64,000 bases of DNA from Maribacter algarum (ex Zhang et al. 2020) (GTDB lineage Bacteria > Bacteroidota > Bacteroidia > Flavobacteriales > Flavobacteriaceae), in NCBI RefSeq assembly GCF_005885635.1, contig NZ_VATY01000002.1:62001-126000 (forward strand), written 5' to 3'. The notes beneath the pieces were generated by a model, which was not told the DNA's origin, searched no databases, and saw only the letters and a program-made list of their open reading frames with translations. Of the stretch, positions 40,103-48,616 are shown piece after piece. Both the position numbers and the translations under genes were made by a program. Positions within the stretch are counted from its first letter, which is position 1. Every line of letters begins with the position of its first letter.

Positions 40103-40166
40103 TGTCATCCTGAGCGGAGTCAAAGGGCCAGGAACACAAATGGCCTTCGACAGCGCTCAGACTGAC
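40103..40166. repeat. REP-like palindromic repeat
   Basis: GTCATCCTGAGCGGAGTC and the following AAGGGCCA pair imperfectly with TGGCCTTCGACAGCGCTCAG and TGAC on the other arm. This is the common intergenic palindrome of Bacteroidota. It lies between the porin gene and the regulator gene and may limit read-through. Confidence 0.65.
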
Positions 40167-40183
40167 ATAAGTACAGATAACAC

Positions 40184-40220
40184 CCAACTTCCTACTTCGT
40201 ATTTCGTACTTCGAACCTTC
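40184..40220. repeat. Short interspersed TACGAAGTACGAA-type repeat, copy 3
   Basis: The tract contains CTACTTCGTATTTCGTACTT and ends CGAACCTTC; it is inverted relative to copy 2. It directly follows the REP-like palindrome, so the two may form one compound repeat here. Confidence 0.55.
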
Positions 40221-40225
40221 TAGAG

Positions 40226-40239
40226 TATCTTTGTACGTA
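40226..40239 (+). promoter_or_regulatory. Promoter of the response-regulator gene with TACGTA box
   Basis: TATCTTTG (40226-40233) matches TAnnTTTG, and TACGTA starts one base later at 40234. The box would cover the transcription start, a position more suited to repression or autoregulation. The coding start is at 40264. Confidence 0.5.
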
Positions 40240-40263
40240 TAACTACTTATATTTCTATCCATT

Positions 40264-40932
40264 TTGAACAAAACCACCATAGTTTTAGTAGATGACCACG
40301 TTTTAGTAAGGGATGGTATTCGTGCCCTTTTAGAAAGTGAAGACGATTTGGTTGTGATTGGCGAAGGTGCCGATGGTAACGAGGCGATAGCACTTGTTGA
40401 ATCGAAAAAACCAGATGTATTGATTATCGATATTCGAATGCCGAAAATGACAGGTATTGAAGCGGTAGAAAAATTAAGTGCGGCAAATACCGAAGTCAAG
40501 TGCATTATTCTCTCCATGCATGATTCAGAAGAGTATATTCTACAATCCGTTGCTGCCGGAGCTAAAGGTTATTTATTGAAGGACACCGGAAAAGCTGAAT
40601 TCATCAAAGCAATTCATACCGTTCAAGAAGGAGGTAAGTACTATAGTGGTGATATATCCAATGTCTTGGTCAATAACTTATTGAACCCAACAAAGAAGCC
40701 TTCAGAAAGCCCAAAAAGTGATTCGAGAACGAGTAAACCTTTTGACCTAACGAACAAAGAAATTCAGGTCTTAGAATTGGTCTTATCAGGCCTCACCAAC
40801 AAACAAATCTCTGAAAAACTACAAAACAGCAAACGCACCGTAGAAACCCACCGTTTTAATTTGATGCGAAAAATGGAAGTTAAAAATTTGATTGACCTTT
40901 CCAAAAAAGCTCAAGAGGCTGGATTGATGTAG
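40264..40932 (+). CDS. NarL/LuxR-type response regulator
   Basis: A 222-residue regulator starting with TTG at 40264. The receiver domain has VDDHVLVRDG, phospho-acceptor Asp in IIDIRMPK and switch Ser/Lys in KGYLLKDTGK. The C-terminal LuxR helix-turn-helix reads LTNKEIQVLELVLSGLTNKQ and then SKRTVETHRFNLMRKM. It is the natural partner of the NarX-like kinase at 27883-29727. NarL proteins bind short TAC-type heptamers in pairs, so this is a good candidate for the TACGTA-binding protein; that link is inferred. Confidence 0.9.
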   Translation: MNKTTIVLVDDHVLVRDGIRALLESEDDLVVIGEGADGNEAIALVESKKPDVLIIDIRMPKMTGIEAVEKLSAANTEVKCIILSMHDSEEYILQSVAAGAKGYLLKDTGKAEFIKAIHTVQEGGKYYSGDISNVLVNNLLNPTKKPSESPKSDSRTSKPFDLTNKEIQVLELVLSGLTNKQISEKLQNSKRTVETHRFNLMRKMEVKNLIDLSKKAQEAGLM

Positions 40933-41027
40933 TTAAAATCTTCAAAATCAATTTAGAGAATCACATAATGGCCCTTTGGTTTTTAGTAATCCCTTAAACT
41001 AAAGGCCTATTATTGTGATATTATCAC

Positions 41028-41043
41028 TACGTATTAGTACGTA
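41028..41043 (+). promoter_or_regulatory. Paired TACGTA boxes upstream of the nitrate reductase gene
   Basis: TACGTATTAGTACGTA is identical over 16 bases to 34347-34362 in the nrtA promoter. The two boxes are 10 bp apart. They lie 39 bp before the nitrate reductase start codon. Confidence 0.6.
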
Positions 41044-41082
41044 AATTTCTAATTTGCATATTGCTATTTCGAAGCAGTGGCT

Positions 41083-44000
41083 ATGCAGAAAAAGAAAACG
41101 GAAAAGACGATTTGTTCCTATTGTGGTGTGGGTTGCGGTATTGAAGTATCTATTGATACCAAGGGTACGATAACGGTTGAGGGTGATGCTGATTACCCGA
41201 CGAACAAAGGAATGCTTTGCTCGAAAGGGCGCAACCTCAATTATGTCGCACAAGATACCAGTGACCGTATTTTACACCCTGAAATGCGCTGGAGTAGAAA
41301 CCACCCCCTTCAAAAAGTGCCGTGGGATACGGCTTTCGAGCGCGCTGCCGCCGTTTTTAAAAGCATTATTGCCAAACATGGCCCTGATAGTGTAGGTTTC
41401 TATGTGTCCGGTCAATGTTTGACGGAGGAATATTACCTCGCGAATAAGATTATCAAAGGTTTTATCGGAGCGAATAATATTGATACCAACTCCCGTTTGT
41501 GTATGAGTTCGGCGGTAGTAGGTTATAAAAAGACGCTGGGAGAGGATTCCGTACCGATTTCTTATGCCGATATTGAATTGGCGGATACTTTTTTAATAGC
41601 AGGTGCCAACCCTGCATGGTGTCATCCGATATTATATCGTCGTTTGGAGCAACGCAAAGCAGATAATCCCGAAGTAAAGGTTATTGTAGTTGACCCACGA
41701 AAAACGCAAACAGCCGCAGCGGCTGATTTGCATTTGCAAATACTACCGGGTACTGATGTGATTCTGTTCAATGCTATTGCCCGTTGGTTGATAGAGAGAC
41801 GAAAAATCGATAAAAATTTTATAAAGAAACATACGGTGAATTTTGAAGCGGTCAAAGAAATGGCCTTTTCGCTTTCTATTCGGAAAGCGGCTGAAAAGTG
41901 TGGTATTCCTGCTTCTGAAATCCGTAAAGCAGCGCAGTATATTGGTGAAGCTAGTAAGCTTTTGAGTATGTGGACGATGGGACTCAATCAGAGTGTGATT
42001 GGGGTTTCCAAAAATGTATCCCTATTAAACATTTCCCTGTTAACAGGTCAAATCGGAAAGCCCGGTTGCGGTCCCTTTTCCCTTACAGGACAACCTAATG
42101 CGATGGGAGGTCGTGAAGTAGGAGGGATGGCGAATCTATTGGCAGCACATAAAGATTTGGGCAATCCCATCCATAGAAAAGAAGTATCCGATTTTTGGGG
42201 TGGTAAAGAAATCCAAGCAGAACCCGGTTACACCGCCACTGAAATGTTCGATGCCTTAGAAAAAGGAAAACTAAAAGCCATTTGGATTATCTGTACCAAC
42301 CCTGCCGTAAGTATGCCCAACGTACACAAAGTGGAACGAGCATTAAAAAATGCGGCTTTTGTAGTAGTACAAGATATTTCCCATAACTCAGAAACAACAA
42401 AATTTGCAGATTTACTGCTGCCGGCAGCCGGCTGGTTGGAGAAAGAGGGAACGATGACCAACTCCGAAAGGCGTATCAGTTATTTGCCCAAAGTAATTGA
42501 CCCACCTGGAGAGGCTTTACCCGATGTAGAAATTTTGTGGCGCTTTGCGCAAGCAATGGGTTTTAAAGGTTTTGACTATAAGAATGCCAGCGAAGTCTAT
42601 GACGAACATTGTCTGTTGACCAAAGGCACCAACATTGACATCTCTGGTCTCAATTATGAACGTTTGAAAAGCGAAGGTAGCTTTCAGTGGCCGGTGCCGC
42701 ATGCTACGCATCCGGGTACGCCAAGATTATTTACTGATTTTAATTTTCACACGAATGATAAAAAGGCGCATTTCAATGTTCCGCAAAGTTTATATAATTC
42801 ATCCGAAGAAACCGATGTCAACTTTCCTTTAATCCTAAATACAGGAAGGGTGCGTGACCAATGGCATACCCGAACCAAAACGGGTAAAGTAAAACGTCTT
42901 TCGACCCATATACCGCAGCCCTATCTTGAGATGAACAAGGTGGACGCCTATCTAAGAAAATTGAAAGATGGTGATATTGCCGTTATCAAAAGTCGTAGGG
43001 GTGAGGTGCAGGTGAAGGTAAACGTGACCAGCGATATTCGTGATGGTGTTGTTTTTCTACCTATGCATTGGGGCAAAGTATTGAACAATGATTTTGGCCG
43101 CGCCAATAACATTACGAATGATATCGTCGACCCTGTTTCCAAAGAACCCGATTTTAAATACTGTGCGGTTCAGGTCGAAAAGTTTGTGAAGCCAGAACAG
43201 AAAATAATAGTGATTGGCGCTGGCGCTGCATCGTATCGTTTTATACAATCCTATCGGGAGAAAAATCAGAAAGATGAACTACATGTATTTTCCAAAGAGA
43301 AAGACCCTTTTTACAATCGGGTTTTACTTCCGGAATATGTGAGTGATGAATTGTCATGGGAATCCCTAGAAAAACTTAAGCAAGGTGAACTGCAAAAGTT
43401 GCATGTAAATCTACATCCCGACATCGGAATAACAAACATTGATGAAACTGCAAAAAAGGTTACCGATACGAATGGCGATGAACATTCCTATGACCTATTG
43501 GTTATGGCTACAGGTAGCCGCGCATTCGTGCCCAGTGAAGTGAATATGGCTGTACCCGGTCGGTTTACCATGCGAGAACGCAGAGATGCCGATAAACTAA
43601 AGCACTACTTACAAGAAACCGGCTTAGTAGCTGAAGAGCAGCACGTTGTCATTGTAGGCGGTGGTCTATTGGGATTGGAACTCGCAGCCGCCTTAAAGAA
43701 AATAAACATCAACATCAGTATCGTACAACGGGCTCCCCGATTGATGGAGCGACAGTTAGATAATATAGCGAGCCGCCTATTGGCAGAGGATGTTGTTGAA
43801 CGTGGCATCAATATCTATTTTGATAACGAGGTGAGTACCGTTTTTGAAGAAAAAGAGAATCCGAATTCCCTGCTGGTTAATCTGAAAACGGGGCGGACCA
43901 TACAATGCAACGCTATTGTATATGCGATTGGTACGCGGCCCAATATCGAATTGGCAAAACGAGCGAATTTGAAAACGCGACGAGGAGTGGTGGTCAATTC

Positions 44001-44610
44001 GTATCTGCAGACAAGTATCCCTTCGATATATGCCCTAGGTGAAATTGCAGAGTTTGAAAACGCACTATTCGGCATCACATCTGCTGCGGAACAGCAGGCA
44101 GATATTGCCGCCAATTATATACTGGGAGATTTTAGCAGTATTTATAAGGGCTCTGTATTGATGAATATTCTAAAGTTCGAGAATCTGGATTTGTGTAGTA
44201 TCGGTATGGTGAACGCCCCAAAGGACGATAGTACTTATGAGGAAATTATTTTGATGGATGTCAGTAAGCGTTTCTATAAAAAATGTATTGTCAAAGATGA
44301 TACTTTGAAAGGAGCGATTCTGATGGGTGATAAAAATGAATTTGCGGAGTTCAAACGCCTTATCGAAGAAGAAATCGAACTTTCTGAAAAACGAAATGAA
44401 CTGTTGCGGGGAGCATTAAATACAGTTCCCCTAAAAGGAAAATTGCTTTGTTCGTGCAGTCAAGTAGGAGAGGGTAATGTATTGGATGCAATTACTGCTG
44501 GCTGTGATGATTTTATTAAACTCTGTTCAGAAACCGGAGCAGGTTTGGGCTGTGGTAGTTGCAAACCTGAAGTGAAGGCTTTGTTGGACGGTCAATTGGT
44601 TAACGCATAA
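41083..44610 (+). CDS. nasA: Assimilatory nitrate reductase fused to flavoprotein and BFD domain
   Basis: The start is the ATG at 41083; a GTG 6 bp upstream is possible. The 1175-residue protein begins with a [4Fe-4S] motif (CSYCGVGC, then CSKG). A molybdopterin oxidoreductase body runs to about residue 700 with NSRLCMSSAV, and its molybdopterin-binding C-terminal domain has NTGRVRDQWHTRTKTG. A second part (about 710-1090) is an FAD/NAD(P)H reductase with GAGAASYRF and GGGLLGLEL. The end is a BFD-like [2Fe-2S] domain (CSCSQVG and GCGSCKP). The fusion places the NAD(P)H-oxidising module of NasB on the catalytic subunit. It probably reduces nitrate to nitrite in the cytoplasm. Confidence 0.93.
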   Translation: MQKKKTEKTICSYCGVGCGIEVSIDTKGTITVEGDADYPTNKGMLCSKGRNLNYVAQDTSDRILHPEMRWSRNHPLQKVPWDTAFERAAAVFKSIIAKHGPDSVGFYVSGQCLTEEYYLANKIIKGFIGANNIDTNSRLCMSSAVVGYKKTLGEDSVPISYADIELADTFLIAGANPAWCHPILYRRLEQRKADNPEVKVIVVDPRKTQTAAAADLHLQILPGTDVILFNAIARWLIERRKIDKNFIKKHTVNFEAVKEMAFSLSIRKAAEKCGIPASEIRKAAQYIGEASKLLSMWTMGLNQSVIGVSKNVSLLNISLLTGQIGKPGCGPFSLTGQPNAMGGREVGGMANLLAAHKDLGNPIHRKEVSDFWGGKEIQAEPGYTATEMFDALEKGKLKAIWIICTNPAVSMPNVHKVERALKNAAFVVVQDISHNSETTKFADLLLPAAGWLEKEGTMTNSERRISYLPKVIDPPGEALPDVEILWRFAQAMGFKGFDYKNASEVYDEHCLLTKGTNIDISGLNYERLKSEGSFQWPVPHATHPGTPRLFTDFNFHTNDKKAHFNVPQSLYNSSEETDVNFPLILNTGRVRDQWHTRTKTGKVKRLSTHIPQPYLEMNKVDAYLRKLKDGDIAVIKSRRGEVQVKVNVTSDIRDGVVFLPMHWGKVLNNDFGRANNITNDIVDPVSKEPDFKYCAVQVEKFVKPEQKIIVIGAGAASYRFIQSYREKNQKDELHVFSKEKDPFYNRVLLPEYVSDELSWESLEKLKQGELQKLHVNLHPDIGITNIDETAKKVTDTNGDEHSYDLLVMATGSRAFVPSEVNMAVPGRFTMRERRDADKLKHYLQETGLVAEEQHVVIVGGGLLGLELAAALKKININISIVQRAPRLMERQLDNIASRLLAEDVVERGINIYFDNEVSTVFEEKENPNSLLVNLKTGRTIQCNAIVYAIGTRPNIELAKRANLKTRRGVVVNSYLQTSIPSIYALGEIAEFENALFGITSAAEQQADIAANYILGDFSSIYKGSVLMNILKFENLDLCSIGMVNAPKDDSTYEEIILMDVSKRFYKKCIVKDDTLKGAILMGDKNEFAEFKRLIEEEIELSEKRNELLRGALNTVPLKGKLLCSCSQVGEGNVLDAITAGCDDFIKLCSETGAGLGCGSCKPEVKALLDGQLVNA

Positions 44611-44613
44611 AAA

Positions 44614-46056
44614 ATGAACGACGATTTACATCGCATACTCATACGCGGAGGAGTAACCTCTCCAGGGGAATTGAAAGATGTTATTTCAATGCTGGAAACT
44701 GCAGGGTTGAAAGAAGTCAATTTTGGTTCGCGCCAAGATTTGCTTTTTCCCATTAACGCAGCTGATGAGGAACAATTGGAAAGTATTTCGCAATTCAATA
44801 CAGATATTATCGGAGAACGCAAGTATCAGAATATCGTTTGCAGTTATGTTTCGGCAGATATATTTGATATGACCTATTGGTTGAAAGGGTCCACCTATCT
44901 CTATATTCTTGAGGGGTTTGATTACAACCCCAAACTTAAAATCAATATCACGGACCCGAAACAACGCTTGGTACCTATTTTTAGTGGGGACCTGAATTTT
45001 GTGGCTTCAGAAAGTGAAGACTATTGGTATTTGAATGTCAAACTTCCCCATTGGGAGCGGTCAGGGTATTATCCCGTATTGATTTACACGTGGGATATCG
45101 CTAACATTTCCCAAGCTATTGAAACCATTTATGAGGATATTCAAGATGTAGAAGAGCTCTTTTTTGTACTCAGTAAAAAGTTGGATACGAATAACAAAGC
45201 CATTGAAAAAGAATTGAAAATAGAGTACATAACTTTCCCCTATTACGAGGGAATGAACCGCATGGGGATTGACCAATATTGGTTGGGCTTGTATTGGCGT
45301 AACAACAAATATGACCTCGCTTTTTTAAAGGAATTCTGTGGTTTCTGTTTGGACAACAGTATCGGTAAAATATGTATTACCCCATGGAAGTCCTTCATTG
45401 TAAAAGGAATAAAAAAAGACAGTCGCTTAGAATTAGAACGCTTTTTAGGTCAATGGGGAATCAATGTGCGCCACTCCCAATTGGAGATGAATTGGCATGT
45501 ACCTGTAGATGATGCTGAGGCACTGGAGCTGAAAAAATTCTTAGTCCGTAGTTTTGACCAAAATGATATTAGCACATACGGATTAACTTTCGGAATTAGT
45601 AACGATGTCGGTAAACGTTCTCATTTTGCTTCTGTGATTATTGAAAAGAATGCGCCCCCAGCGATTGTAAAAGACTTCGAAGTTCGACCAACCTATAATG
45701 TGCTCCACTTTGAAAACTTTGACCCCAATACTCAAAAATACATCGCCTATGCTCAAGATGTGGATAAAATAGAACTCCCGGGACTGTTGATGGAACTCAG
45801 TAAAAAGTACTTTGCCCAATTGGGTAAATCGACAACCAAAGAAGAACCTGTCAAGAACAAAAACGAAAAACAAACCCAGAAGGTCTATCAATGTAAATCT
45901 TGTTTCACTATATATGACAAATTGTATGGCGATGCTAAAGCGGGAGTATCCGCGGGAACCATTTTTAAAGATTTAAGCGAATCGTATCAATGTCCGGTTT
46001 GTAATTCTCCAAAGGATAATTTTGAGAAAGTAGAGTTAGAAGTCAATAGTTTTTAG
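44614..46056 (+). CDS. Sulfite/nitrite reductase-like protein with C-terminal rubredoxin
   Basis: This 480-residue protein starts 3 bp after the nitrate reductase stop. Residues 1-70 (LIRGGVTSPGELKDVISMLE, then VNFGSRQDLLFP) match the ferredoxin-like half-domain of nitrite and sulfite reductases; more such regions follow. The four-Cys siroheme/[4Fe-4S] signature is absent, so it is unlikely to be a reductase. The last 55 residues form a rubredoxin with CKSC and CPVC iron ligands. It may shuttle electrons to the nitrate reductase or assist cofactor delivery; this is inferred. Confidence 0.82.
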   Translation: MNDDLHRILIRGGVTSPGELKDVISMLETAGLKEVNFGSRQDLLFPINAADEEQLESISQFNTDIIGERKYQNIVCSYVSADIFDMTYWLKGSTYLYILEGFDYNPKLKINITDPKQRLVPIFSGDLNFVASESEDYWYLNVKLPHWERSGYYPVLIYTWDIANISQAIETIYEDIQDVEELFFVLSKKLDTNNKAIEKELKIEYITFPYYEGMNRMGIDQYWLGLYWRNNKYDLAFLKEFCGFCLDNSIGKICITPWKSFIVKGIKKDSRLELERFLGQWGINVRHSQLEMNWHVPVDDAEALELKKFLVRSFDQNDISTYGLTFGISNDVGKRSHFASVIIEKNAPPAIVKDFEVRPTYNVLHFENFDPNTQKYIAYAQDVDKIELPGLLMELSKKYFAQLGKSTTKEEPVKNKNEKQTQKVYQCKSCFTIYDKLYGDAKAGVSAGTIFKDLSESYQCPVCNSPKDNFEKVELEVNSF

Positions 46057-46089
46057 TTCAAGAAGTTTTTTTGCTATATAAATTTTATT

Positions 46090-46180
46090 GATTTATTTCC
46101 TAATTTAGTAGAGCAAAAGACGCATAAAATTTGCATCGATTTGTACTATTTTGAACCGAGTTTAGAGTTCGGTTAATCAT
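46090..46180. repeat. Island right-end repeat, copy 1
   Basis: This stretch aligns with 63911-64000. The first 50 bases align without gaps at 40 of 50 positions, including a perfect 19-mer CGCATAAAATTTGCATCGA. The rest aligns with one gap and includes AACCGA and TTCGGTTAATC. It ends 58 bp before att3. Confidence 0.7.
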
Positions 46181-46238
46181 TTAAAATAAGAGTTGTAAAA
46201 ACCCTGACAGTTAATATATTATGATGATAGAATTAGTT

Positions 46239-46254
46239 CTGTCATCCCGACGAA
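46239..46254 (+). repeat. Putative attachment site att3 (tRNA-Pro 3' end copy)
   Basis: CTGTCATCCCGACGAA is identical over 16 bases to the end of tRNA-Pro plus four bases (9147-9162). It lies exactly between the nitrate and hydrogenase modules and is directly followed by a terminator hairpin. Confidence 0.7.
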
Positions 46255-46255
46255 G

Positions 46256-46289
46256 AAAAAGTGATTTGCATTGGCAAATCACTTTTTTT
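46256..46289. terminator. Strong bidirectional terminator
   Basis: AAAAAGTGATTTGC pairs perfectly with GCAAATCACTTTTT (14 bp) around an ATTG loop. A-rich and T-rich flanks allow termination in both directions, for the nitrate side and for the reverse-strand lipoprotein gene ending at 46348. Confidence 0.85.
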
Positions 46290-46347
46290 GTTTTTGGAAA
46301 TAGGTCGAATTAAGTTCTTAGTACTTTAGAACCCTATTTTATTTATA

Positions 46348-46989
46348 TCAAGGCAAGTTGTCAAGTGAGCATCCCCGCCCGCGATCATAATTAATGGCCG
46401 CAAATACCGCCTCGATAGTTGCTTGGTAATGGTTGAGCCCTCCTTGTATTGCCGCTGAATAGGTTCTGCAACCGCAATCTTTGGCTGCTGGACTAAAATC
46501 ACTATTCTTTAAAACCTCGCATACTGATGGTGCATCTCTAGGTTCTTCGGGAAGATCAGGATATAAGGATGGTAATTCAGGAAAAATGGGTCGTATCGGA
46601 CCAAATGCGGGATTTTTATAATAATGGACTTTAAAAGCTTCCTGAAATGAGTTTAGGGGGAAATCAGTTTTAGCATAACTCTTTTCAAAGGTTTTAAAAA
46701 GAAAAGTATCAAAAAAGCGTATTTTCTTTTCAAAGTCATAAATATCTTTAATAGGATATTCCATTTGAGAAAGTACCTCGATACTACGTTGTATTTTTTC
46801 TAGATTCTCCTTGGACATTATTGGCTCTTCCTTCTTTTGTTTCAACCTACTTTTGGCCAAAACCTGTTCTATTTTGTTGGAACCCTGGTCGTCTTCAAAT
46901 GAAGTATCTCCACGTTCTTTAGAACATGAAGCTAAAACCAATGCAGCTATCATTAAGGCTGCGCTAAAAAATTTGATAAACATTCTCAT
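46348..46989 (-). CDS. Hypothetical lipoprotein
   Basis: The start is set at 46989 (MRMFIKFFSAALMIAALVLASC), giving a lipoprotein signal; the frame is open to 47046. The 213-residue protein has a helical middle region and a proline-rich stretch (PIRPIFPELPSLYPDLPEEP). Its C-terminal part has four cysteines (SVCEVL, KDCGCRTY, GCSLDN) near the sequence GGLNHYQATIEAVFAAINYDR. No family is recognised. It is the first gene after att3 and divergent from the hydrogenase operon. Confidence 0.7.
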   Translation of the reverse strand: MRMFIKFFSAALMIAALVLASCSKERGDTSFEDDQGSNKIEQVLAKSRLKQKKEEPIMSKENLEKIQRSIEVLSQMEYPIKDIYDFEKKIRFFDTFLFKTFEKSYAKTDFPLNSFQEAFKVHYYKNPAFGPIRPIFPELPSLYPDLPEEPRDAPSVCEVLKNSDFSPAAKDCGCRTYSAAIQGGLNHYQATIEAVFAAINYDRGRGCSLDNLP

Positions 46990-47161
46990 AATCGTATAGT
47001 TTATAATTACACCATCTTTATGGTAGGACTCAGAAAAGGTTAACATCTGTATCTATTTTTCTTCAAGAAGTATGTGAAACCTAACTTTAGAAAATGTTTT
47101 CTAGAGGCAAAAGGGGTGTTTCTTGTCAATTACTCAACTTTTCTCTTAACTTTATGAGAAT

Positions 47162-48313
47162 ATGACACAATCTTTAGCCAATCATTTTCAAGGTCCCATT
47201 CCTAATGTTTTTGACGAGGTACATGCCTTTTGGATTGCAGGAGGCAGCTGCGATGGATGTTCTATTGCTACCGTAGGGGCTACAAGTCCATCTGTGGAAA
47301 ATCTCTTAAATGGAACGATTCCAGGAGCGGCAAAAGTAATTTTACACCACCCGGTTTTAGCGGTCAATGCAGGCGAAGCATTTATAGAACCGTTTAGGCT
47401 AGCCGCCAAAGGAGAGCTTGGTGCTCCATTTGTAGTACTGTGCGAAGGCTCAATTATGGATGAAAGTTTGGCAGCCGAAACAGGCGGTTATTGGTCAGGA
47501 CTTGGAGCTGATGAGGACGAAAATGGAGATCCACAGCCCATTCCTTCCTCCAGTTGGGTTACCCGAATGTCAGTACATGCCGCGGCAGTAATAGCAGTAG
47601 GTACTTGTGCAACTTGGGGAGGTGTTCCAGCCGCAGCGAATAATCCCACCAACGCGGCAAGCGTGATGGATCTATTAGGAGAGGATTATCGAAGTATTCT
47701 AGGATTACCAGTTGTAAATATACCAGGATGTGCACCACAAGGAGATAATATTACAGAGACAATTGCCGCCGTACTTTTATTCTTAAACGGATTGGCTCCC
47801 CTCCCTGAATTTGATGAGCTCGGAAGACCTCAATGGTTATTTGATGAAACGGTACATAGAGGTTGTACGAGGGCAGGCTTTTACGAGGAAGGCACTTTTG
47901 CCGAAGAACATGGCGATAAAGAATGTCTTGTTGAAATTGGTTGTTGGGGTCCTGTTGTACAATGTAACATAAATAAAAGAGGAGCTATCAATAATGCTGG
48001 CGGATGTATGAATGTTGGTGCACCATGTATCGGTTGTACAATGCCAGGTTTTCCGGATAGCTTCGCGCCATTTTATAAAACACCTCCAGGAACCATGGTT
48101 TCTTCAAATATTTCTAGAGTAACCGGAACGGTTATTCGTAATTTGAGGGAAATGTCAATGGGTAATCTAAACCGAACCACAAAATGGGACAAAGATGGTC
48201 ATGTACCTTCAGGGTGGGGTCATGTTAAAGAACCTAATCTAGTAAAGAAGGTGGTAAAGTATGCGTATCAAAAAATGCAGTTTAGTGATAGCCCAAAACC
48301 AGGTTCCAAATAA
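47162..48313 (+). CDS. [NiFe]-hydrogenase small subunit
   Basis: A 383-residue electron-transfer subunit with three iron-sulfur clusters. Proximal ligands are Cys30 and Cys33 (SCDGCS), Cys149 (GTCATWGG) and Cys190 (PGCAPQ). Distal ligands are probably His232, Cys235, Cys255 and Cys261, with Cys268, Cys289 and Cys292 (CIGC) near the medial cluster. The pattern GCWGPVVQCN and CIGCTMPGFPD resembles the high-affinity group 1h/1l and 2a lineage. The actinobacterial 1h type has Asp at one proximal ligand, while all four are Cys here. There is no twin-arginine signal and no C-terminal helix, so the enzyme should stay in the cytoplasm. Confidence 0.93.
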   Translation: MTQSLANHFQGPIPNVFDEVHAFWIAGGSCDGCSIATVGATSPSVENLLNGTIPGAAKVILHHPVLAVNAGEAFIEPFRLAAKGELGAPFVVLCEGSIMDESLAAETGGYWSGLGADEDENGDPQPIPSSSWVTRMSVHAAAVIAVGTCATWGGVPAAANNPTNAASVMDLLGEDYRSILGLPVVNIPGCAPQGDNITETIAAVLLFLNGLAPLPEFDELGRPQWLFDETVHRGCTRAGFYEEGTFAEEHGDKECLVEIGCWGPVVQCNINKRGAINNAGGCMNVGAPCIGCTMPGFPDSFAPFYKTPPGTMVSSNISRVTGTVIRNLREMSMGNLNRTTKWDKDGHVPSGWGHVKEPNLVKKVVKYAYQKMQFSDSPKPGSK

Positions 48314-48324
48314 TAAGCATAGCA

Positions 48325-48600
48325 ATGGAAAACGAAACACTTTTTAACGAATGGTTAATCGGACTTGGATTGGTCTCATTAATTGTAGTGATTGCCGCAG
48401 TACTTTTGATATTGGTATTCCTAGCGGCAAAGCGAATCTTAAGATTGGCTGGATCTGCTTTGGAAATTGTTACTCAAATAAAAAATAATACGCTACCCAT
48501 TTGGGAATTGGAAACTACTAACAAGGTTGCAGTTGATATTCAAAATGAAGCGGAAGCAATTCAAGCACATGCTACCTTGGTAGCTGAAGCCTTGGAATAA
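48325..48600 (+). CDS. Small membrane protein 1 of the hydrogenase operon
   Basis: A 91-residue protein with one hydrophobic helix (about residues 10-34), positively charged residues just after it (KRILR), then an amphipathic region. Charge placement predicts the C-terminal part on the cytoplasmic side. The stretch NNTLP, then ELETTNKVAVDI, also appears in the next protein (NNTIHIP, then TKTNQVAGKI), so the two are related. It lies 11 bp after the small-subunit gene. Confidence 0.8.
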   Translation: MENETLFNEWLIGLGLVSLIVVIAAVLLILVFLAAKRILRLAGSALEIVTQIKNNTLPIWELETTNKVAVDIQNEAEAIQAHATLVAEALE

Positions 48601-48616
48601 TTAAGAGAATAAAATT

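Noticed and set aside
40008-40517. A 169-codon reverse frame over the regulator start and the REP-like repeat.
   Set aside because: It runs across a palindromic repeat and a well-supported receiver domain; Ser-rich shadow composition.
47162-47250. A possible twin-arginine export signal on the hydrogenase small subunit.
   Set aside because: The N terminus has no RRxFxK motif and no hydrophobic segment; the cluster motif SCDGCS begins at residue 29.
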